This document shows, piece after piece, positions 6,129 through 14,386 of a stretch of 16,567 bases of DNA; position 1 is the stretch's first letter; every line of letters begins with the position of its first letter. The translations under genes were made by a program, and so were the position numbers. The notes beneath the pieces were generated by a model, which worked only from the letters and a program-made list of their open reading frames with translations, was not told the DNA's origin and did not search any database. The DNA comes from Erysipelotrichaceae bacterium (GTDB lineage: Bacteria > Bacillota_I > Bacilli_A > Erysipelotrichales > Erysipelotrichaceae): the NCBI GenBank assembly GCA_030533035.1, contig JAUNJW010000012.1, positions 1 to 16,567 on the forward strand, read 5' to 3'.

Positions 6129-6394
6129 ACGATACGGTTCTTGAATTTGACGCCGTCATCATAAAGGCGGATGACATGGACGCCGCCTATGTACAAGTTC
6201 CGTATGACATCTTTGAAATATACGGGAAAAGAAGGCTGAAGGTCCATGCGTCCTTTGACGGGCAGCCGTATGACGGGCTTGTGCTGAAAATGGGCACGCC
6301 ATGTTATATCATCGGGATCCGGAAGGATATCCGCGCATTGATCGGAAAACAGCCGGGCGACGAGGTTCATGTCAGCCTGAAACCAAGAGAATGA
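6125..6394 (+). CDS. DUF1905 domain protein, small
   Basis: An 89-residue soluble protein that fits the DUF1905 family: EFDAVIIKADDMDAAYVQVP (8-27), an F-x3-G-K-R-R-L-K-V region (about 29-41), GQPYDGLVLKMG (46-57) and IGIRKDIRALIGKQPGD (63-79). The family is a small beta-barrel without a settled biochemical role. The start codon overlaps the metI stop (ATGA), with no strong ribosome binding site, so it is probably translated by coupling to metI. It is the last gene of the methionine operon and ends just before a terminator. A role in methionine uptake is only suggested by position. Confidence 0.8.
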   Translation: MNDTVLEFDAVIIKADDMDAAYVQVPYDIFEIYGKRRLKVHASFDGQPYDGLVLKMGTPCYIIGIRKDIRALIGKQPGDEVHVSLKPRE

Positions 6395-6398
6395 CAGG

Positions 6399-6420
6399 AA
6401 GGCAGCCGCGGCTGCCTTTT
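6399..6420 (+). terminator. Terminator of the met operon
   Basis: AAGGCAGC (6399-6406) / GCTGCCTT (6411-6418) form a perfect 8 bp stem with the loop CGCG, followed by a T-rich stretch (TTTTCTCTTT). It starts five bases after the DUF1905 stop. Confidence 0.9.
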
Positions 6421-6440
6421 CTCTTTGCGTCCCCGGCACT

Positions 6441-6468
6441 TTGTATTTCGCGGGGAATATGATAGAAT
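6441..6468 (+). promoter_or_regulatory. Predicted promoter of the CNNM-rsmE-mtaB-murE-deoC run
   Basis: TTGTAT (6441-6446), a 16-base spacer and TAGAAT (6463-6468); TGA before the -10 box makes it an extended -10. No terminator is seen between here and 13127, so it may drive six genes. Confidence 0.5.
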
Positions 6469-6502
6469 ACCAACCATATAAAGAGGAGAGTGATAAGTCT
6501 TT

Positions 6503-7792
6503 ATGGACGATGGCGGTACCAGTAGTATATCCTGGCTGATTCCGGTCGCGGTTCTGATCGCGTGCGCGATGTTCTTTGCGATGGTGGAAACAGCTTTTGC
6601 GTCCGTATCCCGCACCCGTCTGAAAACCCTTGCCGACAAGGGCCGCACGGATGCCAGAAAAGCGATAGAGATCACAGATCATTTTGACCGTGCCATCACG
6701 ACAATCCTGATCTGTACGAATATTGTTCATATCGCCGCTGCTTCGGTGGTGACGCTCCATGTAACCAGGATCTGGGGAGTTTCAGCTGTAACTCTTTCAA
6801 CCCTGATCACAACAATCGTTGTGTTCTTTTTCGGCGAGATGCTGCCGAAGAGCATTGCAATAAAATACAGTGAAAAAATCAGTCTCGCCACGGCGGGCAT
6901 TTTGTCATTGCTGATGAGCGTGCTGACACCTCTCAGCGCATTGCTGACGATGATCGGCAACGCCGCCAGCAGTCTGACAAAAGGCGACAGCGACGTCTCC
7001 GTGACCGAGGATGAGATATATGACATCATTGAGGATATGACAGAACAGGGCACCCTGGACGAAGAACAGGGCGACCTCATTTCGTCTGCCCTGATGTTCC
7101 AGGATGTCACGGTTGAGACAATCCTGACCTCCAGGGTTGACCTGACAGCAGTTGACGTCAACATGAGCCAGGAGGAAATCCTGGACGTGATCAAGAAGAC
7201 CAACCACAGCCGGCTGCCGGTCTATGAGGGAACCATTGACCATATCATCGGCATCCTGCAGATCAGAAAATACATCCGCACCTATCTCACCGAAGGCGAA
7301 ATCACTGATCTCAGACCTCTTCTTGACAAGGTCCTGTTTGTTCATCAGTCCGCCAAGATCGATGACCTGCTGACAGAAATGACATCCAAGAAGCTCAATG
7401 TCGCCGTTGTCACCGACAACTACGGCGGGACGCTGGGTATTGTGTCCATTGAGGATATCCTGGAGGAGCTGGTAGGTGAAATCTGGGATGAGGATGACAT
7501 GGCGGAAGAGAATATTGTCCGCATCACCGACAATACATACAGCGTGAATGCCAACGAGGACGTCATCGACGTTCTCGATGAGCTGGACATTCATTACAGC
7601 GACGAAGAGGAGGAAAGGATTTCCAACAAGCTCATGAGCGAGCTTGCCTTTGAAGCGTTCCCGAGCATTCCCAGAGAGGGCGACAGCTTTGACTACCTCA
7701 ATCTTCATATCACTGTCCAGGTCATGAAACAGAACCGGATCCTGCGCCTGAAGGTACAGGTGAAAGAGGAAGAGAAAGGAGAAGAAGAATGA
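6503..7792 (+). CDS. CNNM/CBS-pair membrane protein (CorC/HlyC-like), first copy
   Basis: Members of this family are dimeric membrane proteins tied to magnesium or other divalent cation export and to stress tolerance. The 429 residues show a CNNM membrane domain (about 10-155), with the family segments ASVSRTRLKTLADKG (33-47) and GEMLPK (111-116), a CBS pair (about 205-325) with HSRLPVYEG (235-243) and DNYGGTLGIVSIEDILEELV (305-324), then a CorC/HlyC C-terminal domain (about 335-425) and a charged Glu/Lys tail. The older label haemolysin is not supported by any pore-forming feature. The start ATG has GAGGAG (6483-6488) 14 bases upstream, a long spacing, but an in-frame stop at 6494 rules out an earlier start. 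It overlaps its paralogue by four bases. Confidence 0.93.
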   Translation: MDDGGTSSISWLIPVAVLIACAMFFAMVETAFASVSRTRLKTLADKGRTDARKAIEITDHFDRAITTILICTNIVHIAAASVVTLHVTRIWGVSAVTLSTLITTIVVFFFGEMLPKSIAIKYSEKISLATAGILSLLMSVLTPLSALLTMIGNAASSLTKGDSDVSVTEDEIYDIIEDMTEQGTLDEEQGDLISSALMFQDVTVETILTSRVDLTAVDVNMSQEEILDVIKKTNHSRLPVYEGTIDHIIGILQIRKYIRTYLTEGEITDLRPLLDKVLFVHQSAKIDDLLTEMTSKKLNVAVVTDNYGGTLGIVSIEDILEELVGEIWDEDDMAEENIVRITDNTYSVNANEDVIDVLDELDIHYSDEEEERISNKLMSELAFEAFPSIPREGDSFDYLNLHITVQVMKQNRILRLKVQVKEEEKGEEE

Positions 7793-9048
7793 ATCTGCTC
7801 TACGCATGTATTCTGGCGGCAGCTTTGTGTGTGCTCGCGTCGGCGTTCTTCTCCGCCAGTGAAATGTCCTATTCTTCCTGCAACCGGATCAGGATTGAAA
7901 ACCAGGCGGAAGAGGGCGATGAGCGGGCAAAAACAGCCATGAAGATCACCGGCGACTTTGACAACGCGCTCTCTGCCATTCTTGTCGGCAACAACCTTGT
8001 CAACATTGCCGCCTCTTCCCTCGGCTCCATCGCCGCGATCCTTGCCCTGGGCGAGGAATACACATGGGTCTCCACCGTGATCATCACCGCCGCTGTCATC
8101 ATCTTCGGCGAAACGATTCCCAAGATCACCGCGAAAAAGAACGCCACCCGCTTTGCCCTGAGCTTTTCCGGCATCACAAGGTTCCTGATGATCGTCCTGC
8201 GGCCGGTCACCTGGTTTGTCGTTTTCCTGGTTGAACTGATCACCAGCGGCATGAAGGGCGAGGAAACCGATGATGAGGACGCCGCGGTCGAAGAGCTGCA
8301 CTCCATCATCGAAACCGCTGAGGATGAAAATGTCATTGACGAGGATTCCTCGGAACTGATCAGCGCCGCCATCGATTTCGCGGACATTTCCGTTTCCGAA
8401 GTCATGACCGCAAGAGTCGACATCCTGGCCATCGATATCGATGATGACCGCGAAAAAATCATCCGCAGCATCGCCGGTTCCTCCTTCTCGAGAATCCCGG
8501 TCTATGAGGACAGCATTGACAATGTCATCGGCATCCTGTCGCTGAACCACTTCCTCAAGGCTGCCATCGATGACAGAAACGTGGATATCAGAAGCCTGCT
8601 GATGCAGCCGTACTTTGTCTATAAGACCATGAAGCTGCCGGCAGTGCTCGGTCTGCTCAGGGATTCCCAGCAGCATCTCGCCATCGTCACCGATGAATAC
8701 GGCGGCACCCTCGGCGTCGTTACTATGGAGGACGTCCTGGAAGAACTGGTCGGCGACATCTGGGATGAGACCGACAGCGTCGAAGAAGAAATCCAGGTTG
8801 TGGACGACGGCGTCTTCCTGATCGACGGCGATACGCCGGTCCATGAGCTGTGCGAGCTGATGAACTGGGATGAAACAGTCTTTGATTTTGAAAGTGAAAC
8901 AGTCGGCGGCTGGTGCATTGAAATGCTTGAGACATTCCCGGATGAAGGCGCGTCCTTCACATTCCGCAATGTCACAGTCATTGTCAGGGAAGTCGATGAA
9001 CGCCGTGTCACCAGTGTTGAAATCCGTCTAGACGGGGAACAGGAATAA
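7789..9048 (+). CDS. CNNM/CBS-pair membrane protein (CorC/HlyC-like), second copy
   Basis: A 419-residue paralogue of the preceding product with the same domain order: CNNM membrane domain (about 1-150; ASAFFSASEMSYSSCNRIR 17-35; GETIPK 107-112), an acidic linker, a CBS pair (about 200-325; SRIPVYEDSIDNVIGIL and DEYGGTLGVVTMEDVLEELV) and a C-terminal CorC/HlyC domain. AAAGGAG (7775-7781) gives a seven-base spacing to the ATG, which overlaps the first copy's stop (ATGA). The two copies differ throughout, so the duplication is old. The pair may form homo- or heterodimers; the substrate (magnesium or another cation) cannot be read from the sequence. Confidence 0.93.
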   Translation: MNLLYACILAAALCVLASAFFSASEMSYSSCNRIRIENQAEEGDERAKTAMKITGDFDNALSAILVGNNLVNIAASSLGSIAAILALGEEYTWVSTVIITAAVIIFGETIPKITAKKNATRFALSFSGITRFLMIVLRPVTWFVVFLVELITSGMKGEETDDEDAAVEELHSIIETAEDENVIDEDSSELISAAIDFADISVSEVMTARVDILAIDIDDDREKIIRSIAGSSFSRIPVYEDSIDNVIGILSLNHFLKAAIDDRNVDIRSLLMQPYFVYKTMKLPAVLGLLRDSQQHLAIVTDEYGGTLGVVTMEDVLEELVGDIWDETDSVEEEIQVVDDGVFLIDGDTPVHELCELMNWDETVFDFESETVGGWCIEMLETFPDEGASFTFRNVTVIVREVDERRVTSVEIRLDGEQE

Positions 9049-9051
9049 ATT

Positions 9052-9762
9052 ATGCAGCAGTATTTTGTCAATACGCTCCTGAGTGAAGGAGAGGAATATA
9101 CCTTTACAAAAGAACAGGCTCACCATGCCCGCGACGTCGTCAGGCTTGACCATGAGACCGTCCGCCTTGTGGACCCGGTTTCCGCGTGGTTTGCCGTGTG
9201 CGAAACCCGCGGCCATGATTTTGTCGCGGTTGTCACAGCGAAGGACGAAGCCGTCAATGAGCCGCGGATTGAAATCACCCTTGCCATGGCGCTGATCCGC
9301 CGTGAGAAATTCGAACTGATCCTGCAGAAGGCCACCGAACTTGGCGTCAGCCGGATTGTCCCGTTTGAATCCTCCCGCTGCATTGTCCATGCGAAGAAGG
9401 AAAAATCAGACAAACAGATGCAGCGCTATGAAAGCATCCTTCTTTCAGCCGCTGAACAGTGCAAGCGGAACAACGTGCCGATGATCTGCGACGTTATTGA
9501 TTTTGACGACATCGAACAGGCAAAGAGCGAAGTGAATCTGGCGGCCTATGAAAATGCCGGCAGAAGCGCCGCGAAAATCTCGGATTTCAGAATCAACGAG
9601 TCAGTCACAGTCGTCATCGGACCGGAAGGCGGCTTCTCAGAGGAGGAAATCAGGGAACTGGAAGAGAAAGGCTTTGCGCCGGTTACCCTCGGTCCGCGCA
9701 TCCTGCGGGCTGAGACAGCCGCGATCTATGCCCTGAGCGTCATCGGGGAAGGAGCGATGTAA
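9052..9762 (+). CDS. rsmE: 16S rRNA (uracil-1498-N3)-methyltransferase RsmE
   Basis: This SPOUT methyltransferase uses S-adenosylmethionine to methylate U1498 of 16S rRNA in the assembled small subunit. The 236 residues contain an N-terminal PUA-like RNA-binding part (about 1-70), then the knotted catalytic domain with KATELGV (93-99), E-x-C-K-R (135-139), IGPEGGFS (189-196) and LGPRILRAETA (213-223), which form the SAM pocket. It starts three bases after the second CNNM gene and its stop shares one base with the mtaB start, so it belongs to this operon. Length and motifs are typical. Confidence 0.96.
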   Translation: MQQYFVNTLLSEGEEYTFTKEQAHHARDVVRLDHETVRLVDPVSAWFAVCETRGHDFVAVVTAKDEAVNEPRIEITLAMALIRREKFELILQKATELGVSRIVPFESSRCIVHAKKEKSDKQMQRYESILLSAAEQCKRNNVPMICDVIDFDDIEQAKSEVNLAAYENAGRSAAKISDFRINESVTVVIGPEGGFSEEEIRELEEKGFAPVTLGPRILRAETAAIYALSVIGEGAM

Positions 9763-11036
9763 TGCGGTTTTCCATCTGCAATCTCGGCTGCAAGGTCAAT
9801 GCCTATGAAGCGGAAAGCATTGCCTCGCTGCTGGAAAAGAAGGGCTGGCAGAGGGTTCCGTTTGAAGATGAGGCGGACGCCGCCCTGATTTTCACGTGCG
9901 CTGTCACCAATACGGCCGCGGCCAAAAGCCGCAAGATGATGCACCGCATCAAAAAGCATTATCCGCAATGCATCACCGCCATGGTCGGCTGCTATGCCCA
10001 GATTGACGACGGCATGCTGGAGGACGCCGAGATTATAGTCGGCAGCGCGCATAAAAAATCACTGCCGCAGTATCTGGAAGAATACCTGCGGACAAAAGAA
10101 AAGATCCGGATCCTGGATGACCTGAGAGACACGCCGTTTGAGCTGCTGAGCGCTGACGGCTTTGACTCCCGGGCCCGCGCCTATCTGAAAATCCAGGACG
10201 GCTGCAACCAGTTCTGCGCCTACTGCGTGATCCCGTATGTCAGGGGCAGGGAAAGGTCCATGAATCCCGATACTGCCGTCCACGAAGCCGTGCGCATATC
10301 ACAGTCCTACAGGGAAATTGTCCTGACCGGCATCCATACCGGCCGCTATGGCAGGGAGTACAATGTGACGCTGGCGGAACTGATGGAGCGCATCCTTGCA
10401 GAAGCTGACAAGCTGGAAAGGCTGCGGATTTCCTCCATTGAAGTCACCGAGCTGGACGAAAAGCTGATCGGGCTGATGCAGGGCACGGACAGAATCGCGA
10501 AACATCTGCACATCCCGCTGCAGGCCGGCAGCGACGCCATCCTGAAGTCGATGGGCCGGCCGTACACAACGGCTGAATACTATGAGAAAATCGAATGGAT
10601 CCGCAGCCTGATTCCGGACGTTTCCATTTCCTGCGACCTGATCACCGGCTTCCCGGGCGAAACGGATGAACTGTTTGAGGAAACAATGGAATTCATCCGG
10701 AAATGCCGGTTCTCCTTCCTGCACGTTTTCCCGTATTCGCCAAGAGCCAATACAAGGGCCGCGGCAATGAAGGATCAGATTGAACCTCAGGTCAAAAAGA
10801 AGCGCACCGCTGAAGCGCTGGCGCTCAGTTCTGAACTGGCGGACGAATACAGAAAACAGTGGGTCGGAAAAGAAGCTGTCATTATAAGTGAGGAAACCGA
10901 AAACGGCTTTACCGGCGGCTACACCTCGCAGTATATTCCGGTGCTTGTCAGAGGGGAACATCCCCATGGCGAAGCGCTGCGGATCATGATGAGTGAATAC
11001 AGAGATCATCAGATGTATGGAGAAATCATTCTATGA
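9762..11036 (+). CDS. mtaB: tRNA (N6-threonylcarbamoyladenosine37-C2) methylthiotransferase MtaB
   Basis: A radical-SAM enzyme that adds a methylthio group to t6A at position 37 of tRNAs reading ANN codons. Its 424 residues hold an N-terminal UPF0004 domain with cluster cysteines C10, C46 and C77, the radical-SAM motif C148-x3-C152-x2-C155 (DGCNQFCAYCVIPYVRGRE), and a C-terminal TRAM RNA-binding region (about 360-424). The N-terminus RFSICNLGCKVNAYE and the context VIPYVRGRERS favour MtaB over MiaB and RimO. AAGGAG (9749-9754) lies inside rsmE, seven bases before the ATG. It overlaps murE by four bases. Confidence 0.94.
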   Translation: MRFSICNLGCKVNAYEAESIASLLEKKGWQRVPFEDEADAALIFTCAVTNTAAAKSRKMMHRIKKHYPQCITAMVGCYAQIDDGMLEDAEIIVGSAHKKSLPQYLEEYLRTKEKIRILDDLRDTPFELLSADGFDSRARAYLKIQDGCNQFCAYCVIPYVRGRERSMNPDTAVHEAVRISQSYREIVLTGIHTGRYGREYNVTLAELMERILAEADKLERLRISSIEVTELDEKLIGLMQGTDRIAKHLHIPLQAGSDAILKSMGRPYTTAEYYEKIEWIRSLIPDVSISCDLITGFPGETDELFEETMEFIRKCRFSFLHVFPYSPRANTRAAAMKDQIEPQVKKKRTAEALALSSELADEYRKQWVGKEAVIISEETENGFTGGYTSQYIPVLVRGEHPHGEALRIMMSEYRDHQMYGEIIL

Positions 11037-12502
11037 AACTGACTGAATTATTTGAAAATGTTCCTGATATTGAGATCAGAAGCCTTATGTCTGACAGCCG
11101 CAAAAAGCGGCCTGGCTCCATTTTCTTCTGCCTGAAGGGAATGATGTTCGACGGCCACAAATTCATTGACCAGGCGATTTCCAACGGCGCCCGGGTCATT
11201 GTCCATTCCGAACCGGTTGAAAACATGAATCCCGACGTCACCTATATCAAGGTCAAAGATGTCCTGGGTGTCTTCAACAAGGTCGCCGACGCGTTCTACG
11301 GCTATCCGAGCCACAAGCTGCTGATGTTCGCTGTCACCGGCACAAACGGAAAGTCTTCCATTTCGTGCATTATCCGCGACATCATGAATGAGTTCCATCC
11401 GACCGGCTATATCGGAACCATCGCCATTGAATACGGCAGTGTCAAGCTGCCGCCGCTTCTGACAACGCCGGACATTGACGACCTGCACGGCATCCTGCAT
11501 GAGATGGTCGATGCCGGCATGGAATGCTGCGCACTGGAAGCCAGCTCAATCGGCATTGAACAGAGGAGAACCGACGCCATCGACTTTGATGTGGCTGTCT
11601 TTACAAACCTGACCCATGACCATCTGGATTATCACGGGACAATGACAAACTATTTCCTGGCCAAGAAGCAGCTGTTTGACCGCCTCAAGCCGGAAGCGGT
11701 CGCGATTATCAACGCCGATGATCCCTACGGAAAGAGAATCGTCGAAAACTGTCCGTGCCGGGTTGTTACCTACGGCATTGACAATGAGGCGGATTACCGG
11801 GTCACAAAATACCAGCTGATGAAGGACAGGACCCGCTTCACGCTGAAGATCGCAAATATGGAATATGAGCTGGAAACCAACCTGGTTGCCCGCTTCAACA
11901 TCTCCAACCTGCTGGCGGCGATCGCGGCCCTGCATGTCAAGGGAATCGCCATCACCCAGATGATGCCGTATATCCGCGACCTCAGCCAGATTGAAGGCCG
12001 CATGCAGAGAATCAATGACGGCCAGCCGTTCAATATCATCGTTGACTTTGCCCATACGCCCGACGGCATTGAAAAGGTCTGCCAGTATGCCAGCGCCATC
12101 ACCCCCAAGGGCAAGCGCATCATCGCCATCACCGGCAGCGCCGGCAAGCGCGATACGGAGAAGCGGCCGATCTTCGGCGAGATCCTGGACAAGTACTGCG
12201 ACATGATCATCCTGACGGAAGATGACCCCCGCAATGAAAAACCGCGCGATATCGCGATGGATATTGCGGCAGGAATCAAAAAGACAAGCTATATTATTAT
12301 TGAGGACAGATATGACGCCATCCGCCAGTCCATTGAGCTGGCCGATCCGAATGACACGATCATAATTCTCGGCAAGGGGGATGAAAAGTTCATCTACCGT
12401 GAATTCGGCCGTGAGCCTTATGAAGGCGATGACACCATTGTCCACGAAACGCTGAAAAAGTATTACTTCAATACAGGAGGAGACGATTATGAAGCCCAGT
12501 AA
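11033..12502 (+). CDS. murE: UDP-N-acetylmuramoyl-tripeptide synthetase MurE
   Basis: This cytoplasmic Mur ligase adds the third residue (meso-diaminopimelate or L-lysine) to UDP-MurNAc-L-Ala-D-Glu during wall synthesis. The 489 residues show the N-terminal uridine-binding part with [16 protein letters not shown] (21-36), the ATP loop TGTNGKSS (102-109), THDHLDYHG (194-202), the K-K-Q-L-F lysine region (211-215) where the carbamylated lysine lies, [12 protein letters not shown] (338-349) and TGSAGKRD (367-374). The amino-acid selecting motif is DDPR (397-400), not the DNPR usual for diaminopimelate enzymes, so the substrate is left open. It overlaps mtaB by four bases and deoC by fourteen. 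It stands apart from ftsA-ftsZ, not in a classic dcw cluster. Confidence 0.96.
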   Translation: MKLTELFENVPDIEIRSLMSDSRKKRPGSIFFCLKGMMFDGHKFIDQAISNGARVIVHSEPVENMNPDVTYIKVKDVLGVFNKVADAFYGYPSHKLLMFAVTGTNGKSSISCIIRDIMNEFHPTGYIGTIAIEYGSVKLPPLLTTPDIDDLHGILHEMVDAGMECCALEASSIGIEQRRTDAIDFDVAVFTNLTHDHLDYHGTMTNYFLAKKQLFDRLKPEAVAIINADDPYGKRIVENCPCRVVTYGIDNEADYRVTKYQLMKDRTRFTLKIANMEYELETNLVARFNISNLLAAIAALHVKGIAITQMMPYIRDLSQIEGRMQRINDGQPFNIIVDFAHTPDGIEKVCQYASAITPKGKRIIAITGSAGKRDTEKRPIFGEILDKYCDMIILTEDDPRNEKPRDIAMDIAAGIKKTSYIIIEDRYDAIRQSIELADPNDTIIILGKGDEKFIYREFGREPYEGDDTIVHETLKKYYFNTGGDDYEAQ

Positions 12503-13127
12503 GTACATTGATCACACCCAGCTCAAACCCGAAGCAACAAAAGACAAGATTATCACTCTCTGCGCGGAAGCGGCCGAAAACGACTTCGCTTCAGTCTGCG
12601 TCAATCCCTGCTGGATTGAAACGGCGAAAAAGGAACTGGCCGGCACAGACGTCAAGGTCTGCACAGTCATCGGTTTCCCGCTTGGCGCTATGACAAAAGA
12701 AGCCAAGGTATTTGAGACAAAGGATGCCATCGCCAAAGGCGCCGAAGAAATTGACATGGTCATCAATGTCGGCATGCTCAAGGATGGCGAGGACGAATAT
12801 GTCACCGATGAAATCAGAGCCGTCAAGGAAGCCTGCGGGGACCTGGTTCTCAAGGTTATCATCGAAGCCTGCCTGCTGAGCGACGAGGAAAAGGCAAGAG
12901 CCTGCAGAGACGCGGAAAAGGCAGGCGCTGACTTTGTCAAGACAAGCACCGGCTTCTCCACCGGCGGCGCCACAGTTGAAGACGTAAAGCTGATGCGGGC
13001 GTCCGTATCGGAAAATGTCAGGGTCAAGGCTGCCGGCGGCATCCGTGACAAGGAGACATTTGAAGCCATGATCAAAGCCGGAGCCGAAAGAATCGGCACA
13101 AGTTCCGGCAAAAAACTGATCGGATAA
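12489..13127 (+). CDS. deoC: Deoxyribose-phosphate aldolase DeoC
   Basis: Class I aldolase that splits 2-deoxy-D-ribose 5-phosphate into glyceraldehyde 3-phosphate and acetaldehyde in nucleoside breakdown. The 212 residues contain YIDHTQLKP (6-14), CTVIGFPLG (58-66), EIDMVINVG (87-95) with catalytic D89, DFVKTSTGF (148-156) with the Schiff-base lysine K151, and VKAAGGIRD (179-187) with K180. The start lies 14 bases inside murE behind a strong AGGAGG (12475-12480). No hairpin terminator follows it before the rpsU promoter, so some transcripts may read through. A role with the neighbouring wall and tRNA genes is not obvious. Confidence 0.96.
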   Translation: MKPSKYIDHTQLKPEATKDKIITLCAEAAENDFASVCVNPCWIETAKKELAGTDVKVCTVIGFPLGAMTKEAKVFETKDAIAKGAEEIDMVINVGMLKDGEDEYVTDEIRAVKEACGDLVLKVIIEACLLSDEEKARACRDAEKAGADFVKTSTGFSTGGATVEDVKLMRASVSENVRVKAAGGIRDKETFEAMIKAGAERIGTSSGKKLIG

Positions 13128-13143
13128 GCGGACACAAAACCAA

Positions 13144-13172
13144 TTGCAATTTGAAAACTGCTTTGGTATCAT
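13144..13172 (+). promoter_or_regulatory. rpsU promoter
   Basis: TTGCAA (13144-13149), a 17-base spacer and TATCAT (13167-13172), with TGG before the -10 box (extended -10). The TGGTATCAT block is identical to the one before ftsA. Confidence 0.7.
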
Positions 13173-13203
13173 TGTGAGTACTGCGGAGAGGGGGTGACAA
13201 AAG

Positions 13204-13386
13204 ATGTCAAGAATTGTTGTCAAAGAAGGCGAAAGCTTCGACGATGCACTGCGCCGTTTCAAGCGCATGGTATCCCGCAACGGTACCCTCATGGAAGCAC
13301 GCAAGAGAGAATTCTATGTCAAGCCGGGCGTTGCCAGAAGACTCAAGTCCGAAGCGGCCCGCAAGGCAAGAAGGAAATCCCGCTGA
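13204..13386 (+). CDS. rpsU: 30S ribosomal protein S21
   Basis: A small-subunit protein needed for translation initiation. The 60 residues follow the S21 pattern: an acidic start ([19 protein letters not shown], 3-21), a central [14 protein letters not shown] region (25-38) and a highly basic C-terminus ([17 protein letters not shown], 44-60). AGGGGGTGA (13189-13197) is an unusually long match to the 16S rRNA tail, six bases before the ATG. It has its own promoter and terminator and so is a single-gene unit; the frequent partners yqeY and dnaG are not next to it here. Confidence 0.97.
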   Translation: MSRIVVKEGESFDDALRRFKRMVSRNGTLMEARKREFYVKPGVARRLKSEAARKARRKSR

Positions 13387-13396
13387 AAACAGAAAC

Positions 13397-13425
13397 AGAG
13401 GTCTGCAAAAAGGCCTCTTTTCTTT
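13397..13425 (+). terminator. rpsU terminator
   Basis: AGAGGTC (13397-13403) / GGCCTCT (13412-13418), 7 bp with one wobble pair and an A-rich loop, followed by TTTCTTTT. It lies ten bases after the rpsU stop. Confidence 0.85.
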
Positions 13426-13433
13426 TGTCATGC

Positions 13434-13450
13434 GTTACAATGAATGTAAC
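13434..13450 (+). promoter_or_regulatory. Inverted repeat, candidate operator before the ROK kinase gene
   Basis: GTTACA-ATGAA-TGTAAC is a perfect inverted repeat with 6-base arms, ending 22 bases before the kinase ATG. It overlaps a possible -10 box TACAAT (13436-13441), though no good -35 box is seen. A related sequence (12 of 17 bases) lies in the promoter of the serine hydrolase gene at 15412-15396 on the minus strand. The regulator that might bind is unknown. Confidence 0.4.
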
Positions 13451-13472
13451 AGCTTACCAAAGGAGAACGATT

Positions 13473-14360
13473 ATGGCATATGCGGGAATTGATATCGGCG
13501 GCACCCAGCTGCGGATCGGTATTTTTGATGATGAGGGAAATCTGACGGATGTATACAGAACTGACAACGACCGTTCGCTCGGCGGCGAAAAGAACATTGA
13601 CCGCCTGCTTGATTATGTAAAGGAAAAGGGGTATGACGTCAGAAGCTACGGCATCGCTTCCCCGGGACCGCTGGATCTGAAAAAGGGAAAGATCCTGAAT
13701 CCGCCCAATCTGTACGGCTGGGATAACTTTGAAATTGTCCGCTATATCACGGAACAGACCGGGAAACCGGCTGCCGTCAACAACGACGGAAACCTGGCCG
13801 GCCTGGCCGAGGCAAGACTCGGGGCAGGCAGGGGATTTGATTCGGTTGTCTTTATCGGCATGTCCACCGGCATGGGCGGCTCCTTTGTCTATAAGGGAGA
13901 ACTGATTAACGGCGCCCACTGCAATACGGCTGAATTCTACAATGTCATCGTCTGCGATGATCCCTATCATCACGGCTCCGCCAATCCCGGCTCGCTCAAC
14001 GAAGTGGCCGGCGGCGCCGCCATGGAACGGATCGCGACAGAGCGCTTCGGGAAACAGATGTTTGCCAAAGATCTCTTTGAGTTATATAAGCAGGGCAGCC
14101 GGGAAGCAGAGGAAATTCTGGAAAGAACCTCGCAGATGCTGGCCAGGGGCATTGCGGATATCTATTACATCATCGATCCCGACGTCTATGTCATCGGCGG
14201 CTCGATCGCCATGTACAATCCCTGGTATACAGAAAAGGTCATCAACAAAACGAAAGCATACCTGACTGATCCGGATATCACAGTAAAGGCTTCGCAGTTC
14301 GGCGATGACGCCGGCCTGTACGGGGCGATGCTGATCGGAAAAGACCTTGTGAGTGCATAA
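13473..14360 (+). CDS. ROK-family sugar kinase (no canonical zinc motif)
   Basis: ROK proteins are ATP-dependent kinases of glucose, N-acetylglucosamine, N-acetylmannosamine or related sugars, or are repressors. This one (295 residues) has no helix-turn-helix and so is a kinase: ATP loop DIGGTQ (7-12), ASPGPLD (62-68), NNDGNLAGLAEARLGAG (103-119) with catalytic D105, and IGMSTGMGGSFVYKG (128-142). Odd: the C-x-C-G-x2-G-C-x-E zinc motif normally following the sugar-binding site is absent; that region reads C161-D-D-P-Y-H-H-G-S-A-N-P-G-S-L-N-E. The ATG at 13473 follows AAGGAGA (13459-13465). Longer in-frame starts would run through rpsU and its terminator and are discarded. The sugar is not predictable. 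Confidence 0.88.
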   Translation: MAYAGIDIGGTQLRIGIFDDEGNLTDVYRTDNDRSLGGEKNIDRLLDYVKEKGYDVRSYGIASPGPLDLKKGKILNPPNLYGWDNFEIVRYITEQTGKPAAVNNDGNLAGLAEARLGAGRGFDSVVFIGMSTGMGGSFVYKGELINGAHCNTAEFYNVIVCDDPYHHGSANPGSLNEVAGGAAMERIATERFGKQMFAKDLFELYKQGSREAEEILERTSQMLARGIADIYYIIDPDVYVIGGSIAMYNPWYTEKVINKTKAYLTDPDITVKASQFGDDAGLYGAMLIGKDLVSA

Positions 14361-14362
14361 TG

Positions 14363-14385
14363 AAAAGCCGCCCGGGCGGCTTTTT
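14363..14385. terminator. Bidirectional terminator between convergent genes
   Basis: AAAAGCCGC (14363-14371) / GCGGCTTTT (14376-14384) with a CCGG loop and a further T. It has T runs on both strands and lies between the stop codons of the ROK kinase (14360) and the serine hydrolase (14387), so it should serve both. Confidence 0.9.
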
Positions 14386-14386
14386 G

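Noticed and set aside
7705..8844. Long open frames on the minus strand opposite the CNNM genes and murE
   Set aside because: They are shadows of strongly conserved plus-strand genes, have no recognisable domains or ribosome binding sites and follow from the GC-rich third positions of the real frame.
6503..9048. The CNNM pair as haemolysins
   Set aside because: The domain order is that of CorC/CNNM transport proteins; the haemolysin label is a historical annotation and no toxin feature is visible.
13144..13153. AATTGCAATT palindrome after deoC as a terminator or operator
   Set aside because: It is only ten AT-rich bases without a loop or T run, and it overlaps the -35 box of the rpsU promoter, which explains part of it.
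13194..13472. Longer ROK kinase frame beginning at 13194
   Set aside because: It overlaps rpsU and its terminator in another frame; the DxGGT loop of ROK kinases should be near the N-terminus, as it is from the ATG at 13473, which has AAGGAGA upstream.
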